Part shown: positions 23,411 through 33,786 of the stretch, in pieces
How the letters are laid out: the number at the start of each line of letters is the position of its first letter
Position numbering within the stretch: position 1 is the first letter of the stretch
DNA from: Psococerastis gibbosa
Taxonomy: Eukaryota; Arthropoda; Insecta; Psocodea; Psocidae
DNA: 64,000 bases
Direction: 5' to 3'
Assembly (NCBI GenBank): GCA_963971405.1
Contig: OZ020484.1
Coordinates: 26,164,001-26,228,000, forward strand
Translations under genes and position numbers: made by a program
Notes under the pieces: model-generated
Database searches by the model: none
What the model was told of the DNA's origin: nothing
What the model saw: only the letters and a program-made list of their open reading frames with translations

Positions 23411-26400
23411 CTGATTTGAAATTCGTTGAAATACCTACCTCGCATTGACGTATACAACTTTGATTCAATGTGAAAAGAGAGTAAATATAGGGGTTCTATT
23501 GTACTGTATTATTGTAGGTATATTCATTTTTTTTCTTCAATATAAATCGTATACTAACAATTTAGTGAATGTATCCGATGAACATCTTCAGTCGCCTCAC
23601 TAATTAACTTAATATTGGTGTTGAGTTACGACATGCCACCGCATGGTGTGTAGAAACTCGCACAAGTACTATTTACAATAGTTGCAAAGATATGCCTGGT
23701 ACCCTAATTCTCTGACAGTCCAGTCAACGGCTGGCTATCCAAATAGTGGACCGTGAAATGTAATGAAATACCAGTCTATTTTTTGGGGGTCAATGCTTTA
23801 ACTGACATGTTCATGTTCATGAATGGAGGTTTTTAAAGGCTGTGTCCCCATTTGGTGATGAGCATGGCAGGTATATTTTTATAATTAAAATCATTGTTTT
23901 GCTGTAGAAGGTTCCTTCTCCCTGATGGTTTAGGCAGACAATATCCTTACGTTTACTTCGTTTGCGCAGGGCTCGGATTGGGCATTTATGGCAGTGACGA
24001 AGAATCTAATTCGGAGAGCGAGGACGACCGCAGGGATGGCGCCGCTGACTCCGATGAAGAGCTCGAGGTATGTTTTGTCTGTGATGTATTTAATTTACAT
24101 GGTGATCGGACAACAAATAAAGAACCGGTCCGAGTTTACTCGAACATGCTTTCCAATTTATCAATTAGTAGATGAGAAAATGAGTAATTTCACGGTGAAT
24201 AATTATCCTGTGGTAAAATTACGGATATTTCGGGGGGGGGGGGGGGGGATTGTCCACCTGACGTCACTGGAGGTGAGGTAAATTCTAGATAGGTCAGGCC
24301 AACACATTACCACACAGCAATAATGGCAGGGCACGCAATGCATTTGAGCGTGAATTTTCTATCATTTTTTCAAAAAAACGTTTTCTACAGAACCAAATAG
24401 TTCTTTGGGAAAGTAACCTGTCCGGTTTCGTTGATCAATTTAACACCTAAAACATGCCAGAAGGTAGAAATCATCGATAGAAAGGTTTCACAGAAAAATT
24501 AATTTTTAGTCATTTTTATAAAAAAAATTAGTTATTTTTATTTATTTACCCCCAGAAGCAAACTATCAAGGGGCAAGCGACCCCCCGCATTTTATCAACA
24601 TTATACAACATATGTGAATTTAAAAGAAATAGTTGGAGCCGTTTTTGAGAAATAATGTTTTTAGACGTTTTTTGAAAATAAAACCCCCCCAAATTCAGTT
24701 AGCCCAAATTAAAAAAATTGAACTCGAGGTATGATTTTTGTGAATCAACACGCCAAATTTCATACAAGTCCACCGAGTAGTTTGCCCGGAAATCGACGAA
24801 CAGACAGACAGAGCGACAGGCAGAAATTTCGTCAAAACCACTTTTTTGGGTTCCTGGGACCTCAAAACGTGTAAATCCGTTGAAATATCGGAGTCGAAAA
24901 TTTCGACCATCACAAAGCTTTCCTTATCCTACGTATAAATTGGAAAGCAATAAATAAAGTCTTAATTGACGTGATATGTAACTCCACACATTTTGTGGAC
25001 TTAAGTCCGGATGTACATCCACAAGTAGTGGATGGAATCCAACGGTCTGCATCCACTGCCTCACGTGTTGTATGTCGAACACAAAGTCTCAAACCTAATG
25101 CAATACTTACTTGACTTAAGTTGGCGCTGTCAGCCCTGAGGGACTTTTGGCCGCATTCACAACACCACGCCAATAATGTGTGCTATGTGAAATAATGCAT
25201 ACTAAACATCATTAATATAATTTTCAACATTTACACTTTTAAATGCACGCGGTGTTCATCTTACGATACAATGAACAGTAGAGGTACACGCGTGATAGAA
25301 TCGCACACCTATCGGAGCTGCATCCGATGCGTCAAGTCCACCAGCTCGGCTAGACAAAAATATGGTAGAGACATCAATAATACGTCTACCATATTATAAC
25401 TTAATTTATAATAGATAAGTTAAGTATATTTACATAATTGTCTCATTAAAACAAAAATCTTATCAATTTTTAATGCACAAATGAAGAAAAACTGACAAGT
25501 GGAATCATCTGCCTAAAAAGTATAAAGTTTATGAATTGTTTGTTTGTTTCTAACGCCTGCTTTCAGCATTTCTGCTTTAAGCAACCCTGTCAGCCTGGCG
25601 GGGGGAGTGAGTCTGTTTGTTAACTTGAGGCACCCTAAGGGCAGACTCTTTCACCTCGGGGAAAGGGGAGTTGACTAACAGGGTGGACCTCCTGATTATA
25701 GTGGATTCCGAACCACTTGGGGAACATGGTAAAGTCACACGATTAAATCGGAGGTGACCAGGACTCGACTTATACTGCCTAAGCGCGTTATCATGTCCCA
25801 CCATGTTCCCCTGCCAACGCTGTGCACACTACCAAGTTGCCGCAGTTTGAAACATGCTCTGCTCTAATGGAATCAACATGGTAAGGCCGTTGGCAGTTTA
25901 TGAATTGGCTATTGAACTGCCAACAGCCTTTTATGAATTGGCTATTGCGGCTATTTCTTGTTGAAACGCTGTGCTTTTGGTTGGCGATCATGATTGGCTG
26001 TAACTTGCACTGGACACCCACCAACATACTGTTTTGCTCACTGGTCTCCATGACTGTGTCCATGATATAATATATAGTCAGAATTCCTGGACTGATGGGA
26101 GTTGGCAATGTGTGTGAGGCGCGTGTTGAGTTGCCTTGCTATGTTGGACTGCCCCGAACCATAGCGGAACAAACCTTAAGAATCGGTGCTAGTGAACCCG
26201 TACGTACATTCATCCCTATTTATCAATAAGTATATTTATATATATATATATAGATAATATTAATGAGTAGCTCCATGGTAAATAATAATAAGTTCCAAAT
26301 AAATATTAAAAGAAAGTGGAACCCCGCATTTTCCATTTTTTTTTTTTTTCATTTATGAAACTTTAATTGTAAAATAAAGTAGGTAGATGAAATGTTCATC

Positions 26401-29400
26401 TTCATTTTGTTGCATAGTATGTGGCCGTGGCTAAGGCCAATTCGCCACAGCTTTGGAACTTGTTCGATCTGACATCCTCAGTAGCAGTAGCAGTTACTTT
26501 TTAATAATCAAGCAATTCATTAAATTGTCTTAGGTTGATGGTTAAGTAAGTTAACCGAAATTAGAGAATTGCAAGTAAAATCCCGGTAAGTCCAGATTTT
26601 CTTGACCTCTATTTGGGAATAACTGTGGCCGACCAGTGTTAGTGATGGCTACAAAATGTTCACCACAGCGTAGAGGAATATTTTTTCTAATTAATTAAAA
26701 TTAATTTATACTATCGATATTTCATGAGAAATTTGACTTGGCGCAAAGAATGGGAAGGGTGATGGGCTTCATTTACCTATAAGTTAAAAATTTATACACA
26801 CCTATATTTTTAAAGTCTTAGTTGTGGTTTGATCGTATTCCATTGGGCCTACCCTCCATATTACTGTTTCGAATGAAGCCTTCCGTGAGATTTCAGTGTC
26901 GCTAAAACATTTAAATATTCATTGCAGGAAATTATCCGTCGTAAACGGGACGCTTTTGCTAAAACGGCTGCAGAAATAGAGAACGAATTAGAAGAAGAAG
27001 AGGAGAAGGAAAGGAGAGCCCGCATCAGAACGGCGACGTCGTCAGACGATGAAAAAGTAGACGATGCGGAGGTGGACGAGGAATCCGCGAGTGGGCAAGT
27101 AGACGACAGGGGCGAAAAGGCAAAACTGACGCATGGTAAGCTTACACCCGAGAATACCGATGGCGCACTCTACTCTGCTCTGCGAATTTTATTCTTTAGG
27201 GCTGGAAAAGCGTGAACTGTTTTCAGTGAACACAATGTTTTGTGATTTGACAAGTATAGTATGACTGAACATAACTAATCATTTGCTTTTTAGAGGAAGA
27301 GGTGGTTTCTTCTAGGTAACATAGTGGCAAAATCGTGGAAATTATTTCCAAAAATAGAGAACCAAGAAAAAAAGCGGATACTGCGGGAATCGAACCCACG
27401 ATCTATGCCCCCCGGAGATATATTCCGCCAACACTGGAAATGCCAAAAGACAGATATATACCAAAGCTATACCCAGTACCTATGTCTGGAGTGTTCCCCT
27501 CACGAGAAGACTGGGATGATAAGGTCTCCTTCAATTATAAAGAGGACAATCTAGTGTTTTATGGGCCATTCAAGAATGATTCTGCCGCCGCCGGGGTGTT
27601 TTGTGATGATCCTGATATCAGAATCTCACCGCTCTGGGCAAATTTGTTAGTTTTCCAGGCCAAAGTTTGTGTAATCTGCAGTGACCGTGCAGTTAGGGGG
27701 AAAAGGATTCTTATCTGTTCAGACAGTCAATACGAGCAATTGTGAAATCGCAGCTTGTCAGCGACTGCAGGCATACGTACCAACACTGTCGAATTAATTT
27801 GGGTTCCTGGTCTTAGTGGTGTTGAAGGAAATGAACAAGCCGACAAACTGGCTCTTCTAGGATCGGAGCTACAACCCGTTGGACCAGAACCTATTCTATT
27901 CCTGGGCAACTACTCGAGTGCTCATTTCAGAGGAATTTCATACTCAATGGTTGGAGGAAACTGCATGCTTTCGTATGAAGCGCCTCATTAAACATCCAGA
28001 CACCAAAAGGGCTAAGAGTCTGCTGGAATTGGATAGAACACGCGTGCGTCGGGTGATATGTTTATTAATGTTTATTCTATGGGTGATATCCCTGCTCACT
28101 GGTCACGGGAATTTCAGACATCACCTCGCCTGCATTGGTGCGCAAGTGGAAAATCTGTGTCGATATTGTGCGATGGAGATCGAAAGCGGATGGCACATTC
28201 TTGCGGAGTGCCAGGTGATCTTGCGCCCCAGACTTGAGCATCTAGGGTGCGCTGTAGCTAAAGACGGTAGGGCACCATTAGTCCAACCTGCAGCCATTGC
28301 GAGATTCGCAGAAGCAATAGTACTCGATTTGTACGACTGGGTGACCTATGGGCCCAAATTACGGCTTGGGTCCCGAATCAAGATCTTACATACATACGTG
28401 TACTTGCGCCCCCCCCCCCCCCCCCCGGAGAAACACGATGCCATCGATCGTGGGTTTGAGTCCCGCAGAGTCCTGGTTACTTCATAATTCTCTACTTTCG
28501 GATGGAGAATCCTGATGAGGAGGTTGCCTCTTCAAGCTTAATCAATTTAATATTAAAAATGTGAAAACTATGTAATTTCAAGCAGATTTCGAATACAGTC
28601 CGACAAATCGTAAATTAAAATTTACGAGTTGTTTCCGAGTTGTAACACCCAATCATGACCATGGTTCCGCGCACGAGGAATCTGTTAGTTAGGCTGTTGG
28701 AGGTTTCATTGGATCAGACCCTTAATTAAGTATTCGCGGAATTTTGTGTTATGGTGTTACCTCCGCCCGAATTGCTACTAATCATAAATTACCCTTATGT
28801 TCGCCATGACAGCCGTAGCATAATTAGCTGTTGACATTCCTTTGCTTACAAGTTACAACTTCCAAGCAGTATTGACTGAGCCAACCGCCGCTTGACGGCT
28901 AGTCGTTCCGGACCAGTTATAGGGATCGTAATAAATAAAAGTAAATTAATCCCATATACATATAGGCCCAACTTAATGTACCGTTTTGCGGCTTATTTCA
29001 TCCGCAAATATGTCATCTATGGTCGTTCATATTAGTAGCTACTAGATTTTAATTTGTCAAGTAATGTAAGGCCAGTGCTTTCCTTTTTTATCGGTACATC
29101 TTGCTACATAAATCACACTAGAAATACTAACATAATGTTAATATTGAGCCACTGCAAAAGTTGCTGCTAATTTAAAAGGCAGTACCAATAAAGTTAAAAG
29201 TAAGCACACTTATAATTTTCTATTGTAGGCTATTTGCTATTTCTACTTATTTTTAACGTTGAAAGTGCCCTTGGGCTCTGCCCTCCAACGGAGTCATATT
29301 TCTAGCTGCAATTGACATTCAATGCGACAAGGGACTGAACAATTTTCTGTTAATCATTATTAACGCAAATCGTTTTTTTACGAACATAACGTAATAATTA

Positions 29401-30375
29401 AATGTGACCAGAAACGAGGAATGATGTGAAATTAAATTTTACTAACGAATCTCTTCTCCGATTTCAGATAATAGAAGAGAGACGGAGGTTCAGAGAGATG
29501 GTGGTAAAATTCGCAAGGGTAGGAAAGAACCCGAAATACACAATGCGGATGCCAAAAATAGCCCGAAGCAAGAAGAACCTTCTGATGATGCTAACAAGAA
29601 CAGAAAATATTACGACAAAGAGGCTCGCTCGAGCGATTCTGAGTCGTCAGAAAGTATTAAAAAGCGATCGAAGAAACTCAAGAAGCGTGCTAGAAGTAAT
29701 AGTACTGATGGCAGGGAGCGAAAGAAAAGGACTAAGAAATCATCCGATGATGACAGTAGCAGTGGAGATGAAAAAAGGAGGTCAAAGCGCAGGAAGAAAA
29801 GTAGCGAAGGAAGTTTGAATGATTCTAGAAGCGATGGCTCCGACAGAGATAGTAAGAGGAGAAAACATAAACACCATGATTCTGATAAGAGGCACAAGAA
29901 GCATAAAAAGTCTGATAAGAGTAAAAGAAAGGGAGAAGAAAGAGGGAAAAAGGGAGAAAAGGAAAGGCGAAAATCCCGAAGCCTCGAAAAGTCTGTGGAA
30001 AGAAGTGGAAAGGCGAGCTATTGGGGTAGAAGTCGATCTCGGTCGAGATCGCGAGAGTCCGAATATCGGAAAAGACGTAGTCATTCTAAAGAATCGCAAA
30101 TTAAACAGAAAAGTCATCGTCGCAGTAGGTCGCGAGAATCAGAAAAACATAAAGGTCATCGTCGGAGTCGATCGCTAGATTCAGGAGTTAAACATAGGAG
30201 TAATCGTCGCAGCCGTTCACGAGATTCAGGATATAGGCGTCATAGAAGCAGGTCAGCGGAATCGGACTATAGGCGTCGCCATAGAAGTAGGTCACGTGAT
30301 TCTGTCGATCGTAAACGTAGCCGGCGTCATAGGTCTTCGTCGAGTTCTGATCGGAACTACTCTCGTAGGCGATGA
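15356..30375 (+). CDS. PNISR: PNISR, arginine/serine-rich PNN-interacting protein
   Basis: Ten exons join in frame to 793 codons: 15356-15431, 15532-15696, 16941-17140, 17369-17549, 18175-18560, 22272-22374, 22623-22679, 23970-24067, 26928-27135 and 29468-30375. Diagnostic segments are VDWASLAKQWIKMKE near the N-terminus, a Trp/Asn/Gln-rich stretch, LPAWIREGLEKMEREKQKK, TLTEILLDVTSQEIQSVA, APAKRL, LGLGIYGSD followed by acidic residues, then IIRRKRDAFAKTA. The last exon is a long RS/RK domain with many SRSRS and HRSRS units. PNISR is a nuclear-speckle protein that associates with pinin and is probably a splicing cofactor. Human PNISR is about 805 residues, so this copy looks complete. Introns hold a copia element, LINE and SINE insertions. 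Every phase agrees. Confidence 0.93.
18658..18784 (-). repeat. Copia 3' LTR
   Basis: It starts and ends in AATT and is almost identical to 20169-20294. It is the downstream LTR for the minus-strand element. Confidence 0.85.
18779..20110 (-). pseudogene. Copia gag-pol remnant (protease, integrase, RNase H tail)
   Basis: The frame starting at 20110 encodes an aspartic-protease motif FIADTGAPEHMC and the region leading to the pre-integrase zinc knuckle. A TGA at about 19562-19564 stands where copia proteins normally have Trp before the HxxxxH residues. After it the frame continues with CKSCIMGKQ, integrase acidic residues in GDLCGPL, CDNGTEF and PEENGSIER, then jumps inside the frame to an RNase H end (EGQLADFLTKGL). 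Reverse transcriptase is absent and no full gag start is seen. It cannot move on its own. Confidence 0.85.
20155..20170 (-). other. Copia primer-binding site
   Basis: On the minus strand it reads TTGGTTATGGGCCCAG right at the LTR edge. The Drosophila copia family primes from an internal cut of initiator tRNA-Met with this same sequence. Confidence 0.8.
20169..20294 (-). repeat. Copia 5' LTR
   Basis: This is the upstream LTR on the minus strand, followed directly by the primer-binding site. One A is missing and two bases differ relative to the other LTR. Confidence 0.85.
20568..20967. repeat. Compound palindrome with two inner hairpins
   Basis: The outer arms begin ATGAGTCGTCTAGTATCAAA and are inverted at 20935-20967. 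Inside lie two separate inverted repeats: 20621-20778 (GGTATTCCATATACGT, CGAAAAATTGAAAAATGACG) and about 20777-20925 (TTTCAGAAACCGCAAAACCT, TGTAAATACAGTA). The first inner hairpin carries TAGCAGACATTAAAGAC, related to the core of the TTAGGCG foldbacks. It lies in PNISR intron 5. Confidence 0.75.
23374..23406. repeat. Poly(A) tract, 33 bases
   Basis: This is a pure A run. It may be a retroposon tail or an assembly-sensitive homopolymer. No retroposon body could be attached with confidence. Confidence 0.6.
23550..23670. repeat. Interspersed repeat Q, copy 3
   Basis: It shares GAATGTATCCGATG, CTTCAGTCGCCTCAC, GTTGAGTTACGAC and CTCGCACAAGTAC with 1300-1405 and 7076-7195. It lies in PNISR intron 7. 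Confidence 0.6.
24118..24950 (+). repeat. Interspersed repeat R, copy 1 (poly-G containing)
   Basis: It starts GAACCGGTCCGAGTTTACTC, has a G run at about 24232-24248, then CCACCTGACGTCACTG, and ends ACAAAGCTTTCCTTATCC then GGAAAGCAATAA. The second copy is 43170-43712. The end contains a small stem (CTTTCC to GGAAAG). The layout resembles a LINE 3' end, but no coding domain was found. Confidence 0.65.
25355..25515. mobile_element. Foldback MITE, TTAGGCG family, decayed copy M4
   Basis: It contains ATGGTAGAGACATCA, TACCATATTATAACTT and AGATAAGTTAAGTAT as in 9292-9559 and 57412-57614. It ends near GTGGAATCATCTGCCTAA, a worn version of the family terminus. The left terminus is not clear. Confidence 0.5.
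25539..25894 (-). mobile_element. 5S-like SINE, copy B
   Basis: It is flanked by a perfect 13-bp duplication, AGTTTATGAATTG, at 25526-25538 and 25895-25907. Read on the minus strand it begins exactly with GCCAACGGCCTTACCATG and ends in a GTT/AAC-type tail. It matches copy C over its whole length (about 356 and 360 bp). It lies in PNISR intron 8. Confidence 0.88.
27374..27428 (-). other. tRNA-like remnant with T-run terminator
   Basis: On the minus strand a T-arm-like GTGGGTTCGATTCCCGC is followed by TATCCGC, which can pair with upstream GCGGA. A run of seven T follows, as in RNA polymerase III terminators. At 55 nt it lacks a proper anticodon arm, so it is a tRNA pseudogene or the end of a tRNA-derived SINE. 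It sits just 5' of the LINE remnant. Confidence 0.4.
27480..28345 (+). mobile_element. Non-LTR retrotransposon remnant with RNase H (I/Jockey/R1 group)
   Basis: Broken frames encode an RNase H segment (ILICSDSQYEQL, then WVPGLSGVEGNEQADKLAL). These are followed by the usual C-terminal zinc-knuckle block LLTGHGNFRHHLACIG, LCRYCAMEIESGWHILAECQ. Stops and frame changes separate the parts, so it is dead. The upstream reverse transcriptase is missing (5' truncation). An 18-base C run lies just after it at 28409-28426. It lies in PNISR intron 9. Confidence 0.8.
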
Positions 30376-30670
30376 GTTTTCCTTGATAGATCCTTTGATA
30401 GGTTTGAATCGCAGGGGCCGAAAACAAGTATAATGTTCATAGAAAATGTGATTTGTTAGCCAAAATTGATCGTCTAAGATGTGGTTAGTTTTCTCTGGTG
30501 AATTTTCGAGGGTTTGTTGTTGAAAAAAGTATTTTTAAAGCCGCAGCGTTTATTAAAATATTTGACTACATAACAATTTCCCAGTATTCAATCAAAAGGT
30601 CCATTATCTTGACTCTATGTCACGCCACAAAGAAGTTCTATTTCAATTTTGAAACAAAAGTCTTGTCCGG

Positions 30671-30860
30671 ACATGAAGAGTAATGGTACAGACTCGGACT
30701 TTCACCCGAAAGGTTTTTGTCCTAGTCCCATACGAGCTACATTTTCTGGGCATGCTTCGGAAGGCATGTAAATCAGGTGGTCCCGGGCTTTCCTAATTGA
30801 GTGTAGAGTTGAGAGTTTGGCTTAGTAATGGAACATAAAGTCTATATGTATTTATTTAAA
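30671..30860 (+). mobile_element. tRNA-derived SINE, old copy
   Basis: It is a diverged relative of the elements at 51301 and 54638, sharing CTTTCACCCGAAAGGTT, TACATTTTCTGGGCATGCTT and GGCTTAGTAATGGAA in order. The B-box is worn (GTCCTAGTCCC). It lies just past the PNISR stop, possibly in its 3' UTR. Confidence 0.65.
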
Positions 30861-31596
30861 ATCTGTTTCTAACCATTAATCACATGAGTCTGCAGGGGTA
30901 AAAATATTTGTATATATTGTACTGCTCTGGGATTTAATTTATCTTGAACATTTTGAAACGCGTGACGTATTTCTTCTAATTACCGAAGGTGTTTGGTATG
31001 CTACATGCAAACGCGTATGCTTAGAAGTATGCAATGCGAACCCCTTCCTTTTCAAACTCCGGATTTTTATGTTTCATGGTCTAACTGAGGGCGTGGCGAC
31101 GTTACATTCAGTGCCAAGCCTTAATGAGATTGTGATACAGTATTTATCCTAACTACAGTTATTGTAGTACTATACCTAATAATTATAGCCTATGTAGGTT
31201 ACTCGCTTAAGAGGTACAGAGAAATATCTTGACAACTCTCCTAAGAATAGTGGTTTGAGCTAACTTAACTTATTGTATGCTGACAATATTGTTTCCCCTA
31301 AATTAGTCTCCTTTTTAATACGTTCATTATGACATAAAATAAGAGTGTAAGGTGTTAGACAGCAGTTCGTTTGCTGTGATATTATCTCCTCAGCCTGTTT
31401 TTTTCTTCAAATTTTGAGGTAAAGTCTTGTTCGTGAAACTATTGAGATGTGCGTATAAATAACTGTATAACTACTACGTATTTACAGCAATTGTTAACAA
31501 TAATATGGTTTCTCTTTCAGAAGTTAACATTGTTTATAGCCTTTTATTGCAATCCTTTCGAATCTGGTTAATTTAGCTTCTGGTTTTGAAATTTTT

Positions 31597-31602
31597 AATA
31601 AA
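31597..31602 (+). terminator. Candidate PNISR poly(A) signal
   Basis: This is an AATAAA about 1.2 kb after the PNISR stop. The 3' UTR length is not otherwise constrained, so this is only one candidate. Confidence 0.2.
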
Positions 31603-31964
31603 GATATAATAATCTAGCGTTTCGTTTTTATTTAGCTCACAGCCAAACATATTTTTTTTTCTTAAGAGACCTGGAAGCACACAGCTCACATTCGCAATCC
31701 ATATTTGAGCTGTATCATCCGGAATGTGAATAAAGGCTTGTACTTTTATATGATTCTGATAAGTTTAAAATCAATGGCACAGAACAGGCTACGACCATCA
31801 AACCCAACTGGTAGCAGTATGTCATAATTTGAGTACAAGCGATTTAAAGAAATAGAAGTGTGTTACTTAGTTTTCAATCAGGTATTTCCTTCATGCATTG
31901 GAAAAGAAATAAGAAATTTCTTTCAAATCGTACTCAGATTTTCAATAAGTTTCATACTTCGGTT

Positions 31965-33030
31965 AAGAGTGGCAGCCCGAAATTTAATCCTTTTTAATTT
32001 TTATTTAATGTTATTAAAGATTTGGGCCATCAAAGTTGTAGAAGACTACTTCATGCATAATATAATAAGGTATTTTTAGTTTTCGAAATTGTAGTTTTTT
32101 TTTTATAAAATTGATAATACGTGAAAATTTATTGTTTATAAAATATTGGCATGTTTCTGAAAAAAAAACTACAATTTCGAAAATTAAAAATATCTCATAA
32201 TATGATGCATGAAGTAGTCTTCTACAACTTTGATGAACCAAATCTTTAATAACATGCTTAGTTAATTAAATTAAATATCTCTCTTCAAGTTACAGCCGGA
32301 TGATGGCTGTTTGGCAGCAACATATTACAGCGATGTCTCCAGTCTCCGCGATTTTGACATGCCCTCTTCAGCTCCACATACGACGTTATCCCCAAATTAT
32401 TTTTAACTTGTTGGAGATATTCGTTTCGTGGCTGTCCCCGTCGATTTACGCCTTCCATGGTCCCTTCAATGATGCAGCTGACTAAGTTATCATGCCGAAG
32501 TAGGTGTCCGATCCAGCGTGCCCTCCTAGTGGATATGGATGCAAAAAGGGTTCTTTTTTCATTTATTTGGGTTAGGACTTCCTCATTAGTTACAGGGTCT
32601 TGCCAAGGTATTCTCAAAATGCGGCTATAACACCACATTTCGAATGCTTCTAGTTTCTTGACATATTTTTCGCTTATGCACCATGTTTCACATCCATATA
32701 GTAGAATGCTCCACACAAGAGACTTAAGCATTCTTTTCCTGAGTCTGATATTTATATTGTTAGACTGAAAAATTTGCGACTTTTTATTGAAAGCGACTCT
32801 TGCCTGGTGCAATCTATACCCAATCTCTTGGATTGACCTGCTGACCTGCCGTCCTGCTTCTTAGGTATGTAAAGGTTTTATTATTGCTGAGTGGAGTGCC
32901 ATCCAGTTGTATGTTTGTGCTCTTTGTCTCGTCAGTGCTTACTACCATCACTTTGGTTTTGGATTTATTTATAATTAAATATAAAAAAGCATTAAATTTC
33001 GGGCTGCCAATTTCCTACGGGCTGTACACT
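31965..33030. mobile_element. Foldback element E, full copy split by a LINE
   Basis: The left arm (31965-32105) and right arm (32157-32268) are inverted around an AT-rich loop. The end of the right arm continues at 32983-33030 (GCATTAAATTTCGGGCTGCC, CCTACGGGCTGTACA) after a LINE insertion. It is related to 13966-14190 and 41960-42640. No ORF belongs to the foldback itself. Confidence 0.75.
32279..32972 (-). mobile_element. 5'-truncated RTE-like LINE (endonuclease/reverse transcriptase type)
   Basis: It is flanked by the 10-bp duplication AATTAAATAT (32269-32278 and 32973-32982). The minus-strand frame 32812-32285 encodes the reverse-transcriptase C-terminal region: LLYGCETWCISEKYVKKLEA, FEMWCYSRILRIPWQD, VTNEEVL, RRARWIGHLLRHDNL. 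It stops within about 10 bases of the 3' end, a short 3' UTR as in RTE elements. An upstream piece (VMVVSTDETKST) is in another frame. It is inserted in foldback element E. Confidence 0.88.
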
Positions 33031-33223
33031 CTTTAAGTGTTTTACGAAATGTGGGCTATAGCAATTTTTGCTTGCGAGCATTTGTTCAACGGTATTTTTT
33101 TTCGATCCCCTAATTCTTAGCGGGAGAAATTCCCCTGAGTAAGTTATCGAGATTTCCGTTCACTTAGGCCTGATCAGACGAAAGATACTTCAAATGTATG
33201 TAATGCATATTTATCATGTTATT

Positions 33224-33608
33224 TAGGCGCCCATTCCACCGACCGGCTAGGGCTATTTACAAAAACGGTGACGTGGTAGCAGACATTCAAGACTTTGGTG
33301 GCGTTTCCACTGACCCCGCATTGCAGAATGCAAATGACATTGACGGAAATTAGAATTTTTCTTTTTATAGAAATCTATTAAAATGTTTGTACTTAACATA
33401 TCCCATGACGCAATTTTTTAATTTTAGTTTGTTTGTGATTTTACTGTATGATCATTGATCAATTTTAATTATGGCATAGAGGAAAATAAACATTTCCGTA
33501 AATTCTGCAATGCGAGGTTGGTGGAAACCCCGCCCAAGTCTTGAATGTCTGCTACCACGTCACTGTTTTTGTAAATAGCCCTAGCCGGTCGGTGGAATGG
33601 GCGCCTAA
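33224..33608. mobile_element. Foldback MITE, TTAGGCG family, copy M2
   Basis: It is closely similar to M1. The ends are TTAGGCGCCCATTCCACCG and its complement. The inner blocks GTAGCAGACATTCAAGAC and TGCAGAATGCAAATGACA appear in inverted pairs. The AT-rich middle matches M1 nearly base for base. It lies just 3' of NUS1. Confidence 0.8.
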
Positions 33609-33786
33609 GATAAGATCACTTAAATTTTAAGTATCAGTCGTCGGATCTGGTCTAAGCCGAAGGCATGAAATTAACGAAAGGTCATCAAACAAAATCCCCC
33701 ACGGTAGGTTACTGGAAGTTTACTTAAGCGCAGTACATTTTCTTATTACATTACATTTTCCAAAGCACCTTGTTGCGGTGCATGAT

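Noticed and set aside
27294-27315. A 22-nt microexon with AG and GT borders in PNISR intron 9
   Set aside because: Including it puts a stop codon right at the start of the RS-domain exon. Joining 27135 directly to 29468 keeps the frame through to the natural stop.
29426-30178. Long open frames in other phases over the PNISR RS domain
   Set aside because: They are frame shadows of a low-complexity Arg/Ser coding exon. The frame 29468-30375 matches PNISR and the upstream phase.
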